Source: Puniceibacterium confluentis
Lineage (GTDB): Bacteria > Pseudomonadota > Alphaproteobacteria > Rhodobacterales > Rhodobacteraceae
Assembly (NCBI RefSeq): GCF_007923445.1
Contig: NZ_VOJI01000002.1
Coordinates: forward strand, 248,001 to 312,000
Direction of reading: 5' to 3'
DNA: 64,000 bases
Shown here piece by piece: positions 42,037 to 53,022 of the stretch. The notes beneath the pieces are model-generated. The model made no database searches, had not been told where the DNA came from, and worked only from the letters and a program-made list of their open reading frames with translations. The first letter of the stretch is position 1. Every line of letters starts with the position of its first letter. Both the position numbers and the translations under genes were made by a program.

Positions 42037-44139
42037 ATGCTCAAGACTGTTTCCGGATCGCGGATAGAAAACCTGTGGGACGTGTCCCATGCGGACGCGC
42101 TCAGCGAGTCCGACAAGCTGCTGTATCGCTCGAATCTGCTGGGCTCGGACAAACGGGTGACGAACTACGGCGGCGGAAATACCTCGGCCAAGGTGATGGA
42201 AACCGACCCGCTGACCGGCGCGCAGGTCGAAGTGCTGTGGGTCAAGGGGTCCGGCGGCGACATCGGAACCATGGACAAGGCCGGGTTTTCAACACTGTAC
42301 ATGGACAAGCTGACCGCCCTGAAGGCGCTGTACCGCGGCGTGGCCTTCGAGGACGAGATGGTGGCCTACCTGCCGCACTGTACCTTTGACCTGAACCCGC
42401 GGGCCGCGTCGATCGACACACCGCTGCACGCCTATGTGCCGAAGAAACACGTCGACCACGTCCACCCCGACGCCATCATCGCCATCGCGGCAGCCTCGAA
42501 TTCGCAAGACCTCACCCGGCAGATTTTCGGCGATTCCATCGGCTGGCTGCCGTGGAAGAAACCCGGCTACGAACTGGGCCTCTGGCTTGAGGATTATTGC
42601 CTGAAAAATCCGGACGCCAAAGGCGTGGTCCTCGAGAGCCACGGGCTGTTTTGCTGGGACGATGACGCCGAGACCTGTTATGCCACCACGCTCGGGACGA
42701 TCAACCAGGCGATTGCATGGTTCGAGGAACAGACCGCCGCCATCCCGGCCTTTGGCGGCAAGAGGCACCCCACCCTGCCAGCCGCCGAGCGCCGCCGTAT
42801 CGCGGCTGCCCTGATGCCGGCGATTCGCGGCATGATCTCGGCCGACAGTCACAAGGTGGGTCACTTTGACGATCAGGACACCGTGCTGGAATTTGTCGGC
42901 GCCGCCGACATGCCGCGCCTCGCAGCGCTCGGCACCTCGTGCCCGGACCATTTCCTGCGCACCAAGATCCGGCCGCTGGTGGTGGATTTCGACCCCGCGG
43001 CCCCGGATATCGACGCCACGCTGGCGGGGCTTGCCGCCATGGTCGATGCCTACCGCGCCGATTACACCGCGTATTACCAGCGCTGCAGACACGATGACAG
43101 TCCGGCGATCCGCGACCCGAACGCGGTGGTCTACCTCGTGCCCGGGGTCGGCATGATCACCTTTGCCAAGGACAAGGCCACGGCGCGGATCTCGGGTGAA
43201 TTCTATGTCAACGCGATCAACGTGATGCGTGGCGCAGATGCGGTCAGCACCTATCAGGGCCTGCCCGAGCAGGAAGCCTTTGACATCGAATACTGGCTTC
43301 TCGAAGAGGCCAAGCTGCAGCGGATGCCGAAACCGAAATCGCTTGCCGGGCGGGTCGCCATCGTGACCGGCGGTGCCGGCGGGATCGGTGCCGCCACAGC
43401 CCGGCGATATCTGGCCGACGGGGCGTGCGTTGTACTGGCCGATATCGACGCCGCGGCGCTGGCCGATACGGCCCAGACCCTTGTGGGCGTGTATGGCCGG
43501 GATGTCGTGCGCACGGTCGAAATGAACGTCACCTCGGAAGAGGCCGTCATTCAGGCCTATACGGATATGGCGATCGAATTCGGCGGCGTGGATATTGTGG
43601 TCTCGAACGCCGGGATCGCCTCTTCGGCAAAGGTCGAGGACACATCGCTCGAGCTGTGGAACAGGAACATGTCAATCCTGTCGACCGGTTACTTTCTTGT
43701 GGCCCGCGAGGCGTTCAAACTGCTGAAAACCCAGGGCATCGGCGGGTCGATGGTGTTCGTCGCCTCGAAAAACGGCCTGGCCGCATCCCCCGGGGCGGCG
43801 GCGTACTGCACCGCCAAGGCCTCGGAAATCCACCTTGCCCGGTGTCTGGCGCTGGAGGGCGCACCGGACGGTATCCGGGTCAACGTGGTGAACCCCGACG
43901 CGGTGCTGCGCGGATCAAAGATCTGGTCCGGCGAGTGGCTGGACCAGCGTGCCGCCACCTATGGCACCGACAAGGGGGGTCTGGAAGAGATGTATCGCGA
44001 ACGCTCGCTGCTCAAGCGGTCGGTCCTGCCGGAAGATATTGCCGAGGCCTGCTATTTCTTTGCTTCGGATCTCTCCGCGAAATCGACCGGCAACATTCTG
44101 AATGTCGATGCCGGAAATGTGCAGGCGTTCACACGCTGA
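42037..44139 (+). CDS. rhaD: bifunctional rhamnulose-1-phosphate aldolase / lactaldehyde dehydrogenase
   Basis: A 700-residue fusion protein. The N-terminal half (about 1-400) is a class II aldolase with KKHVDHVHPDAIIAI as metal site. The C-terminal half (about 430-700) is a short-chain dehydrogenase with TGGAGGIGAA near residue 443 and YxxxK (AYCTAK) near 589. It splits rhamnulose 1-phosphate into dihydroxyacetone phosphate and L-lactaldehyde and converts the lactaldehyde further. The ATG at 42037 follows GGGGAGGA. The length matches the usual family length near 700. Confidence 0.95.
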   Translation: MLKTVSGSRIENLWDVSHADALSESDKLLYRSNLLGSDKRVTNYGGGNTSAKVMETDPLTGAQVEVLWVKGSGGDIGTMDKAGFSTLYMDKLTALKALYRGVAFEDEMVAYLPHCTFDLNPRAASIDTPLHAYVPKKHVDHVHPDAIIAIAAASNSQDLTRQIFGDSIGWLPWKKPGYELGLWLEDYCLKNPDAKGVVLESHGLFCWDDDAETCYATTLGTINQAIAWFEEQTAAIPAFGGKRHPTLPAAERRRIAAALMPAIRGMISADSHKVGHFDDQDTVLEFVGAADMPRLAALGTSCPDHFLRTKIRPLVVDFDPAAPDIDATLAGLAAMVDAYRADYTAYYQRCRHDDSPAIRDPNAVVYLVPGVGMITFAKDKATARISGEFYVNAINVMRGADAVSTYQGLPEQEAFDIEYWLLEEAKLQRMPKPKSLAGRVAIVTGGAGGIGAATARRYLADGACVVLADIDAAALADTAQTLVGVYGRDVVRTVEMNVTSEEAVIQAYTDMAIEFGGVDIVVSNAGIASSAKVEDTSLELWNRNMSILSTGYFLVAREAFKLLKTQGIGGSMVFVASKNGLAASPGAAAYCTAKASEIHLARCLALEGAPDGIRVNVVNPDAVLRGSKIWSGEWLDQRAATYGTDKGGLEEMYRERSLLKRSVLPEDIAEACYFFASDLSAKSTGNILNVDAGNVQAFTR

Positions 44140-44164
44140 ACGACGACCCTTGGGAGGGGCCAAA

Positions 44165-45439
44165 ATGATTGACACAACCGTTATCGAGGCGTCGAACGAC
44201 GACGCCCGCCAGGACCTGCACGCCGACTACGCGGCCCTTGGCGCGCATCTGGACCGTCGCGGGATCGACATCGATGCGATCAAGGCCAGGGTGGCGGCCT
44301 ACGGCGTCGCAGTTCCGTCCTGGGGCGTGGGCACCGGTGGCACCCGTTTTGCCCGCTTTCCCGGCGCCGGAGAGCCGCGCGGAATCTTTGACAAGCTGGA
44401 TGACTGCGGCGTGATCCACCGCCTGACAGCGGCGACTCCTGCCGTCTCGCTGCATATCCCCTGGGACATGGCGGACCCTGCGGACCTGCGCGCCAAGGCC
44501 GAAGAGGTCGGGCTCAGCTTTGATGCGATGAATTCGAACACGTTTCAGGACCAGAACGCACAGGCGCACAGCTATAAATTCGGATCGCTGTCGCACACCG
44601 ACGCGGCGACCCGAACCCAGGCGATTGAACACAATCTTGCCTGTATTGAATTGGGGCAGCAGATCGGGTCAAAGGCGCTGACGATCTGGGTCGGCGACGG
44701 GTCGAACTTCCCGGGGCAGAGCCATTTCACCCGCGCGTTCGAACGTTATCTCGACAGCGCCCGCAGCATCTATGCCGGGCTGCCCGAAGACTGGCGCCTG
44801 TTCACCGAACACAAGATGTACGAACCGGCGTTCTATTCGACCATCGTTCAGGACTGGGGCAGCAATTACCTGATCGCCAAAGAGCTGGGCGAACGCGCGT
44901 TCTGCCTGGTCGACCTGGGACACCATGCGCCCAACGTCAACATCGAGATGATCGTCGCCCGCCTGATCCAGTTCGGCAAGCTGGGCGGATTTCACTTCAA
45001 CGATTCGAAATATGGCGACGACGACCTGGACACCGGGTCGATCGACCCCTACCGCCTGTTCCTGGTGTTCAACGAGCTGGTCGAGGCCGCCGACACGCCG
45101 GGATTCGACCCCGCCCATATGCTGGATCAAAGCCACAACGTCACCGATCCGATCGAAAGCCTGATGAGCAGCGCGATCGAGGTGCAGCGGGCCTATGCAC
45201 AGGCCCTGCTGGTGGATCGCGCCGCGCTGGCCGGATATCAGGATGAAAACGATGCCTTGATGGCGTCGGATACGCTGAAACGGGCATTCCGCACGGATGT
45301 CGGGCCGATCCTCGCAATGGCGCGGCTGGACAAGGGTGCCGCCATTGATCCGGTCGCGGCTTACCGTCGCTCAGGCTATCGGGCCGGGGTTGCGGCGCGG
45401 CGGCCGGTGTCCAGTGGTGCGGGGGGCGGCATTGTCTGA
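44165..45439 (+). CDS. rhaI: L-rhamnose isomerase (RhaI type)
   Basis: A 424-residue sugar isomerase converting L-rhamnose to L-rhamnulose. The metal-site segments EHKMYEPAF, DLGHHAPNVN and FHFNDSKYGDDDLD are visible. It is the catabolic rhizobial-type isomerase, different from enterobacterial RhaA. The ATG at 44165 follows GGGAGGGG. It lies 25 bp after rhaD, as in the R. leguminosarum rhaDI operon, and converges with the prepilin peptidase gene. Confidence 0.94.
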   Translation: MIDTTVIEASNDDARQDLHADYAALGAHLDRRGIDIDAIKARVAAYGVAVPSWGVGTGGTRFARFPGAGEPRGIFDKLDDCGVIHRLTAATPAVSLHIPWDMADPADLRAKAEEVGLSFDAMNSNTFQDQNAQAHSYKFGSLSHTDAATRTQAIEHNLACIELGQQIGSKALTIWVGDGSNFPGQSHFTRAFERYLDSARSIYAGLPEDWRLFTEHKMYEPAFYSTIVQDWGSNYLIAKELGERAFCLVDLGHHAPNVNIEMIVARLIQFGKLGGFHFNDSKYGDDDLDTGSIDPYRLFLVFNELVEAADTPGFDPAHMLDQSHNVTDPIESLMSSAIEVQRAYAQALLVDRAALAGYQDENDALMASDTLKRAFRTDVGPILAMARLDKGAAIDPVAAYRRSGYRAGVAARRPVSSGAGGGIV

Positions 45440-45483
45440 GACCGGTCCGGGCGCAAGCGGCGCAGGGGCCGGTCAACGCGGTT

Positions 45484-45990
45484 CTACGCCAGCAGAAAAC
45501 CCCAGAACAGCAGCCCGGCAGCGCCAAAGGCCGGGCCCATCGGCAGGCGCCGACGCTCTTGCAGGAACTGCCAGCCATGCCCCGCCGCCGGCAGGACCCG
45601 GCGCGACACCAGCAGCAGACCGGTACAGATCAGCAGGCTGAGAGACAGGACAAAGGCAAACAGCGTGTAGGTTCCGGGGGGCACAAACAGGACCAGCGCC
45701 GCCAACAGTTTGACGTCACCGCCGCCGATCAGCCCGGCGGCAAAGGCTGCCACAAAAACCGCCAGCACCAGCAAAGCCACTGCCAGTCGCAGGGCGAGTT
45801 CGGGCACTGTCAGGAACGGCGCCACCGCAGCGGCAAACAGCAGGACAAACATCAGCACCAGCCGGTTCGGAATCCGCATCTGGCGCAGATCCCACAGGAT
45901 CGTCACAACCAGCAGCAGCCCCAGACCCCAGATGACCGGCACCGGCAAGGCCGCGAACCCGAGCACCCCGGCAAGCGTTTCAGTCATCAT
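45484..45990 (-). CDS. cpaA: Flp prepilin peptidase (A24)
   Basis: A 168-residue TadV/CpaA-type aspartic peptidase with about six hydrophobic helices. The two catalytic aspartates are in WDLRQMRIPN and the GxGD-type GGGDVKL. It removes leader peptides from Flp and TadE-type pseudopilins in the inner membrane. The ATG at 45990 (or 45987) overlaps the end of the LuxR-type gene, so they form one unit, divergent from flp. Confidence 0.9.
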   Translation of the reverse strand: MMTETLAGVLGFAALPVPVIWGLGLLLVVTILWDLRQMRIPNRLVLMFVLLFAAAVAPFLTVPELALRLAVALLVLAVFVAAFAAGLIGGGDVKLLAALVLFVPPGTYTLFAFVLSLSLLICTGLLLVSRRVLPAAGHGWQFLQERRRLPMGPAFGAAGLLFWGFLLA

Positions 45991-46834
45991 CGACGGTGCC
46001 GTTGCGCGCCAGAGCAATCAGGGACACCTGCCCGTCGGTGCCGGTCTTGCTGTAGAGGTTGCGCAGATGTGTGCGCACCGTCGCCACCGACAGGCCCAAT
46101 GTCTGGGCAATCGACTTGGGTGCCAGCCCGTTGGACAGGTGGCTGCAGACCCGCATTTCTGCCTGGGTCAGTGCATAGGGATTGTCGGCACTCAGCAGTG
46201 CCGCGCCCTCAAGGTGCGGCGCGGACTTTCGGCGCGAACTCTGGGCGATGATCCGTGCGATCACACCCGGTGTCCGCATCCGCCAGACGTCGGACAAAGC
46301 CGTGGCTATGATGCTGGAGGGCAGTTCCGGGCTGCGCGGCGGTGCGGTTTCAAAGCTGAGTTCCAGCAGGTCAAAACGGTTGTCGGACGCTTCCAGCAGG
46401 ATCAGGCTGACCTCGAAATTGTCGCTCCGCTCCCGCCATTCGCGCTCGGCATCCGAGCCCGCAAAGCCCGGCAGGACGCGCACTTCGCTCAGCCGCCAGA
46501 TCTGCCCGTTCTGCAGCGGACCCGTGGTCCGCGCCAGCACGAAACGCGCCAGCGCGCCGGTCACCACTAGCGGCCGGTTGCGGTCGGCAAGCCGGTCATG
46601 TGACAGAATGGGCGTCACACGCCCGCGCGGCATATCGAGCCGGTACAGGCCAACATTGGCCGCCTGTGTCTGGCGCGCGATGGTGGTCAGCACATCGGCC
46701 AGGTCATACTGACCGGTCAGCGCCCCCATCCAGTCGGTGACAAGCGAAAAGGACCTGGCAATCCGGTGTTGCAGGTCAGTCGCAGTGTCAAAAGGCAGGA
46801 CATCGGATCGTCCCTGATATTGTCGCTTCGGCAT
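45980..46834 (-). CDS. LuxR-family transcriptional regulator
   Basis: A 284-residue protein with a C-terminal LuxR/GerE HTH (LTQAEMRVCSHLSNGLAPKS onward, residues about 225-280) and an N-terminal region of unrecognised fold. It lacks an obvious autoinducer-binding or receiver domain. It is divergent from flp and overlaps cpaA, so it probably controls this pilus locus. The ATG at 46834 (MPKRQYQG) is used; a GTG at 46858 would add eight residues and cannot be excluded. Confidence 0.85.
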   Translation of the reverse strand: MPKRQYQGRSDVLPFDTATDLQHRIARSFSLVTDWMGALTGQYDLADVLTTIARQTQAANVGLYRLDMPRGRVTPILSHDRLADRNRPLVVTGALARFVLARTTGPLQNGQIWRLSEVRVLPGFAGSDAEREWRERSDNFEVSLILLEASDNRFDLLELSFETAPPRSPELPSSIIATALSDVWRMRTPGVIARIIAQSSRRKSAPHLEGAALLSADNPYALTQAEMRVCSHLSNGLAPKSIAQTLGLSVATVRTHLRNLYSKTGTDGQVSLIALARNGTVDDD

Positions 46835-47202
46835 CTCTTCGCCCGTGATTGCTGCCACGCCGGAGAATGCGTGGATTCGTGAGTGTCGGGGGGACGCCGT
46901 GGGAACAGCGTCTGTAGAATACTTCGTGTTCTGACCTGATATTGCGGCATTTCTATGGACCCGGCATCGTCGCGACCCGTCCGGAGCGCAAAGTCACAAT
47001 CCTATCCGGTATGTGTCCGAACCCACCAAATTGCGCCGCAATGATACCTTGATGTCTCATCCACCTGAGCGATGAGCAGGGCGACAACTTGGTCTAAATT
47101 GAGTTCATCGGGTCCGGAAGCCGCTCTGAGATCACTCTGGTGCCGGACCGAAGATCATCACTCATGGCCCGCATGGGCACCTACGGATCATAGGACAGAA
47201 CA
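46835..47202. promoter_or_regulatory. divergent luxR-flp intergenic region
   Basis: No gene is seen in this 368-bp gap. An inverted repeat GGTCCGG (47111-47117) / CCGGACC (47143-47149) lies about 55 bp before the flp start and could form a leader hairpin or be an operator. The region presumably contains both promoters, but no strong -35/-10 pair was identified. Confidence 0.4.
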
Positions 47203-47394
47203 ATGAAAAAAATGACTTCCCTTCTCAAGCGCTTCCGCCGCAACGAAGACGGCGCCACCCTGGTTGAGTACGGCATCGCCCTCGGCCTTGCCGTGACTCT
47301 GGGTGCCGGCGCCCTGCTGACCCTGTCGGGGGATGTCGGTGCCACCATGACCGCAGCCAGCACGGCCATGCCGGTTCAGGCAACTTCCCCGTAA
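47203..47394 (+). CDS. flp: Flp/Fap pilin component
   Basis: A 63-residue class IVb pilin. The prepilin cleavage site is EDG^ATLVEYG, after G17, with the required Glu at mature position 5 and Tyr at 6. A hydrophobic helix follows to about residue 44. The mature protein of about 46 residues is the usual Flp size. An AGGACAGA Shine-Dalgarno precedes the ATG. A hairpin after the stop may keep pilin mRNA more abundant than the downstream tad genes. Confidence 0.95.
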   Translation: MKKMTSLLKRFRRNEDGATLVEYGIALGLAVTLGAGALLTLSGDVGATMTAASTAMPVQATSP

Positions 47395-47415
47395 TCGACT
47401 GCCCCGCACCCAACG

Positions 47416-47443
47416 ATCCCGGGCGCTGTCATGGCCCCGGGAT
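47416..47443 (+). terminator. hairpin after flp, partial terminator
   Basis: ATCCCGGG (47416-47423) pairs with CCCGGGAT (47436-47443) across a 12-nt loop and is followed by TCTTGCGTTTT. The weak T-run suggests partial termination between flp and the TadG-like gene, usual in Tad loci. Confidence 0.55.
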
Positions 47444-47482
47444 TCTTGCGTTTTACCCCCCCCCTTTTACCGGAGCATTCAC

Positions 47483-48928
47483 ATGCTGCCCCTCGCGCGC
47501 CTCAGATCCTTCGGAACCGACGAGTCGGGCGGGATTCTGGTGTTTTGGGGCGTGGCTCTGGTGGTCATCCTCGGGCTGGCCGCAGTTGTCGTCGACTCGG
47601 GTCGGCTTGTCAGCACCCAGTCCGAATTGCAGTCCTATGCCGATTCCGTGGCGCTGGCCGCTGCGGCCGAACTTGACGGGCGCGCGGACGCGCTGACACG
47701 GGCGCAGACCGCCGCCAGCACCCTGATCACCGACAGCCAGACCTTTGGCGCAGGTGGCAGCGCCCTCACCGGCGAACAGATATCCCTGACCTACTACCGG
47801 ATCGACGCGAATGGCGGCTTCAGCCGCGATCCCGGACTTGTCACAACCAACCCGTACAATGCGCGCTATGTGTCGGCCAACCTGGCCGAGCGGACGGTGA
47901 GCCTGCCTTTCAGCGCCGCAATGGCTGCGGTTGGCGGCAGCGCCGAAGTGGATGACACGGTTGCGGCCAGTGCTGTCGCCTCGTTCTCCGTCGATGCCTG
48001 TGACGTGACCCCGATTGCGATGTGCCTGCCCTCGCTGGATTTCAGCGCCGAGGCCAGCATCGGCAGTTCCCTGTCGCTCCGCACCGCGGCCTCGGCAGAG
48101 CTGATGCTGCCGGGTGACATGATCGCAGTGGATACCCTGAGCGGCCTGCTGGACGGGCTGGAGGTCTGTGCCGGCCTGTTGGGCAATGCCCTGAACGCCT
48201 GTCTCATTGCCGCTCAGGAGCCGCCCAGCGCCTGCGGTGGCGGCGGCGGGCTGTCAATTGCCGCAAATGTGGACGGCAATGATCTTCTCGATGCCGTGAA
48301 TGCCCGGTTCGGTGAATTCCAGGGCCTGGTCGCCGGCCTGGCCGGAAACAGCGATTTCCCCGTTGCCCCCGGATTGCTCGACGGGTTGCTGGCACCCGCC
48401 GGACTGTGCCTGCCGAACCCTCTGAGCGCGGGCGAGGACCGGTCCCTGCCGCTGGATGACTGCTTTGCCTCGGGAACCTGTGCCATACAGGGTTCGGGCA
48501 GTTGGTCCGCCGGTCGCACCGCCTATGTTGCGGCGCATTACGACGGCACCGACCCATTTCCCGAGGCCGAAACCCGGTTCGAATTCTACCAGGCCGAGGT
48601 GGCGGCCGGCATCGGCCCGGCGCGTCCCGCACCCAACCCCATCGGCAGCCTGATCGGCACCGTCACAAGCACGGTCCTGCCCCAGCTTTGCGTGCCGGAA
48701 ACCGAAGCGGATGAAACCCGCCGGTTGATGGTCGTCGCGGGAATCGACTGTTCCGTGCTGCTGGCAAACGGCAACACGCCGCCGGTCCGGGAATACTTCG
48801 AGGTGTTCGTGCTGGGCCCGGCGCGCGACGGGGTGTTGAACGTCGAAATCTCCGCCTGCCTGGGCGGCGGCTGCGGCACCGGGGCTCTGGACACGGAGAT
48901 CCTCGACGTGGTGAGGCTGGTCGAATGA
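47483..48928 (+). CDS. TadG-like pilus assembly protein
   Basis: A 481-residue protein with a TadG-type N-terminus: DESGGILVFWGVALVVILGL (one hydrophobic segment, about 13-40), then a long periplasmic domain rich in Ala, Gly and several cysteines (DACDVTPIAMC, CGGGGG, CLGGGCG). Unlike TadE proteins it has no Glu at position 5 after the glycine, so prepilin cleavage is unlikely. Its role is in Tad pilus assembly or anchoring; the domain is poorly characterised. The stop overlaps the next TadE-like start by ATGA. Confidence 0.85.
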   Translation: MLPLARLRSFGTDESGGILVFWGVALVVILGLAAVVVDSGRLVSTQSELQSYADSVALAAAAELDGRADALTRAQTAASTLITDSQTFGAGGSALTGEQISLTYYRIDANGGFSRDPGLVTTNPYNARYVSANLAERTVSLPFSAAMAAVGGSAEVDDTVAASAVASFSVDACDVTPIAMCLPSLDFSAEASIGSSLSLRTAASAELMLPGDMIAVDTLSGLLDGLEVCAGLLGNALNACLIAAQEPPSACGGGGGLSIAANVDGNDLLDAVNARFGEFQGLVAGLAGNSDFPVAPGLLDGLLAPAGLCLPNPLSAGEDRSLPLDDCFASGTCAIQGSGSWSAGRTAYVAAHYDGTDPFPEAETRFEFYQAEVAAGIGPARPAPNPIGSLIGTVTSTVLPQLCVPETEADETRRLMVVAGIDCSVLLANGNTPPVREYFEVFVLGPARDGVLNVEISACLGGGCGTGALDTEILDVVRLVE

Positions 48929-49416
48929 GCCGGCCCGGTCCCCTGCGCAGGTTCCTTGGCAATGACAGCGGCGCCGCGCTGGTGGAATTCGCGCTGTTGC
49001 TGCCCTCTTTCCTGGTGTTTCTGGCCATCAGCGTCGAAGGCGCACGGGTGTTCTGGTCCTATCAGACCACGATCACCGGAGTGCGCGACGCGGCCCGGTT
49101 CCTGTCGCGCGCGGCCCCCCGCGACATCTGCGCCAGCCCGGCCGCGATCGCGGACTGGAACACCCGCCTGGCAGAGATCGTGCGCGACACGCAGGGCGGC
49201 GATACCCTGTTTCCAATGGCGGTCACCATCGACACGGTCAGCGCCTCGCTGGTCTGCGGCGGCTCCGGCCTGCGCGGCGGGGACGCGCCCGTGGCCACGG
49301 TCACCGCAAACCTCAGCATCGACTATCCGTTCCAGGGCATGCTGCGCTTTGCCGGTGCCGAGACGACCCGCATCCGGACGACGGTGTCGGACAGCACCCG
49401 GGTGATCGGCGGATGA
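48925..49416 (+). CDS. TadE-like pseudopilin
   Basis: A 163-residue TadE-family protein with a prepilin-like site NDSG^AALVEF (after G16, Glu at +5) and a hydrophobic helix after it. It would be processed by CpaA and act as a minor pilin. Both ends overlap neighbouring genes by 4 bp. The periplasmic part has two cysteines (about residues 67 and 110), a possible disulfide. Confidence 0.88.
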   Translation: MSRPGPLRRFLGNDSGAALVEFALLLPSFLVFLAISVEGARVFWSYQTTITGVRDAARFLSRAAPRDICASPAAIADWNTRLAEIVRDTQGGDTLFPMAVTIDTVSASLVCGGSGLRGGDAPVATVTANLSIDYPFQGMLRFAGAETTRIRTTVSDSTRVIGG

Positions 49417-50036
49417 TGACGCGCCCGCCCAGACTGCGCCGGTTCTGGCGCGAGGACGACGGCGCGGTGCTGGTGGAACTGGCCGTGGTGCTGGGCATTT
49501 TCCTGTTGCTGCTGTTCGGGCTGATCGATTTCGGCCGCCTTGGATTTTCGAATGTGCTGGCGGAAAAGGCGACTGAATCCGCCGTGCGCATGGCCGTCGT
49601 GCGCCCCGCGATCTGCGAGGATGTGCCCACCCGCGTCAACCGTTCGCTGTTGGGGCTGCTGCGGTTGGACGTGGACAATGGCACCCGCTGTGCCGACGTG
49701 CCGGGGGTCTGCCAGGCGCCGGAAACCGTGACCTGCACCGGCGATGCCGCGCAGCCGCAGGTGGCGGCGATCTGGGCCCGGATCGAGCCGCTTCTTCCGG
49801 TCAACGCGACGCCGGAAAACCTGAGCTTCAGCTACAGTTACGACCCGGAGCTGAACCGGGTTGCTGCCCGCTACGCCCCGATTGTCACCGTCGAGATCAC
49901 CGGGCTCGACTATCAGTTCATCTCGCCGCTCGGCGCATTTGCCGCGCTCGCCGGGGCGCAGGGGTACGAATCCCTCGGCGCCAGTTTCACCTTCCCGTCG
50001 ATGAGCGCCTCTCTCCCATCCGAAGACCTCATGTAA
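49413..50036 (+). CDS. TadE-like pseudopilin
   Basis: A 207-residue second TadE-family protein, cleavage site EDDG^AVLVEL after G17 with Glu at +5. The helix runs VVLGIFLLLLFGLIDFG. The periplasmic part contains four cysteines (in AICEDV, TRCADV, GVCQAP and VTCTGD). It is longer than the first TadE-like protein and not a recent duplicate by eye. It probably is a second minor pilin, with TadE/TadF roles split between the two. Confidence 0.87.
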   Translation: MMTRPPRLRRFWREDDGAVLVELAVVLGIFLLLLFGLIDFGRLGFSNVLAEKATESAVRMAVVRPAICEDVPTRVNRSLLGLLRLDVDNGTRCADVPGVCQAPETVTCTGDAAQPQVAAIWARIEPLLPVNATPENLSFSYSYDPELNRVAARYAPIVTVEITGLDYQFISPLGAFAALAGAQGYESLGASFTFPSMSASLPSEDLM

Positions 50037-50047
50037 GGAGCCTTGCC

Positions 50048-51585
50048 ATGACCTATGCCTTTACTTCGATCAACGGGCTGGCGGCCGAGCCGCAAATCGC
50101 TGATTCCGGTGCTGTGGCCGCAACGATGCAGGTGTTGATCCTCGCCCCCGATGCCGCGTTCGGGGCGATGATGGGGGCTTCGATGGCCTCCGATCCGCTG
50201 GTCGAGGCGCACCTGATGGTCGGCACCCTTGCCGAGGCTGTCGCGGACAACGACCGGGACTGGGCGGCCTGCGACTTTGTCGTCTTTCATACCCGGGTCG
50301 ACGATGACGCGGACCTGGAAGCGGTTCGCGCGTTGCTGGCCCGGCCAGAGGTGCGCCTGCACTGCATCGCCATGACCGATGTGCCGGTCAGTGACGCGCG
50401 GCGCGCCACCCTGTTCGAAGCCGGTGTCCAGGAGGTGTTGCCTGCTCCGGTGCGCCCGGCTCTCAGCCTCGGAGATTTCAAGGTGACCCCGGCCGCGTCT
50501 GCGGCGCCGGTCGACGCGGCGACGGTCGATGCGGTACAGGAAGCACTGCCCGCGACGCCAGCCTCGGACGAGATGCCCACATCCCGCCGGGGTGTGGCCG
50601 GGTCCGAACCGCCGCGCGCTGCCCGGTTCCACCTGTCGCTTCCGGCATCGGAACTTGGGCTGACGGACGACGCTGCGCCCGCCCCGGAACCGGCGCTGCC
50701 GCTGCCAACACCAGACCGCGATGTCAGCGCAGACCCGCTTCCTGCCAAGGGCGGGAATCCCGCCCCTGCCCCGAAAGCCTCGCCGCCCACCGTCCTCGCG
50801 CCGGTGCTCCGGCCGGGCAGCGGACGGATCACCGCGGTCCTGCGTGCGCGCGGCGGCTCGGGCGCGTCGACCCTTGCGGTGAACCTTGCCGCCGATCTGG
50901 CGCGACAGGGCAGCGGCGGACCCCGGGTCGCCCTGGTCGATCTCGATATTCAGAACGGCTCGGTTGCCATCCTGATGGACCTGCCGGATTCCGCCGAGGT
51001 GTCAAAGCTTCTCAGCATCGGCGCCATGCCCGACGATGCCTTTCTGGACCGGGCCATGACCCGCCACGCCAGCGGTGTCGACGTGCTGGCCGCACCTGAT
51101 GTCTTTGCCCCGCTGAGCGCCGTGACTCCGGCAATGATGACGGCATTGGTCGGCCTGTTGCAGCAACGCTATGACCAGATCGTCTTTGACATGCCGCAGG
51201 CGATGATGGACTGGATCGAACCGGTTCTGGACCATGCCGCCACCGCCCTGCTTGTCACCGACACCTCGGTTCCCGCAATCAAGCGCACCCGCCGCCTGAT
51301 CGACATTCTCGGCGAAGAGCACATGACCCTGTCGGTACAGGTCGTCGTGAACCGCGAAAAGCGGCCCTTGTTCCTGTCCCCCGCCCAGAAAGAGGCGGCG
51401 CGCCTGCTGGGCCGCGACCTTGCCCACTGGATCCCCGAGGATGCCGCGACCGCCCGCAAGGCGCTGGATTCCGGCGTGCCGCTGTTGATGGGCGCGCGTC
51501 GCTCGCGCGCTGCAAAGGCGATCCAGAGCCTTGGCAAGACGCTCTTTGCACCGGCAAGGGCCACACCCGAACAGGAGAAGAGCTG

Positions 51586-51586
<1 letters not shown>
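50048..51586 (+). CDS. cpaE: CpaE/TadZ-type ATPase
   Basis: A 512-residue CpaE/TadZ protein. It has an atypical receiver-like N-terminal domain (about 25-140; VLILAPDAAFGAMMG), a Pro/Ala-rich linker of about 110 residues (150-260), and a MinD/ParA-like ATPase domain (265-510). The P-loop reads RGGSGASTLA, without the usual signature lysines. It positions the Tad machine at the pole or septum. AAGGAGCC precedes the ATG at 50048. The linker is longer than usual. Confidence 0.9.

Positions 51587-53018
<1,432 letters not shown>

Positions 53019-53022
<4 letters not shown>

Noticed and set aside
45439-45484. Terminator between convergent rhaI and cpaA
   Set aside because: A GACCGG/CCGGTC repeat is present, but the loop is long and no T-run follows.
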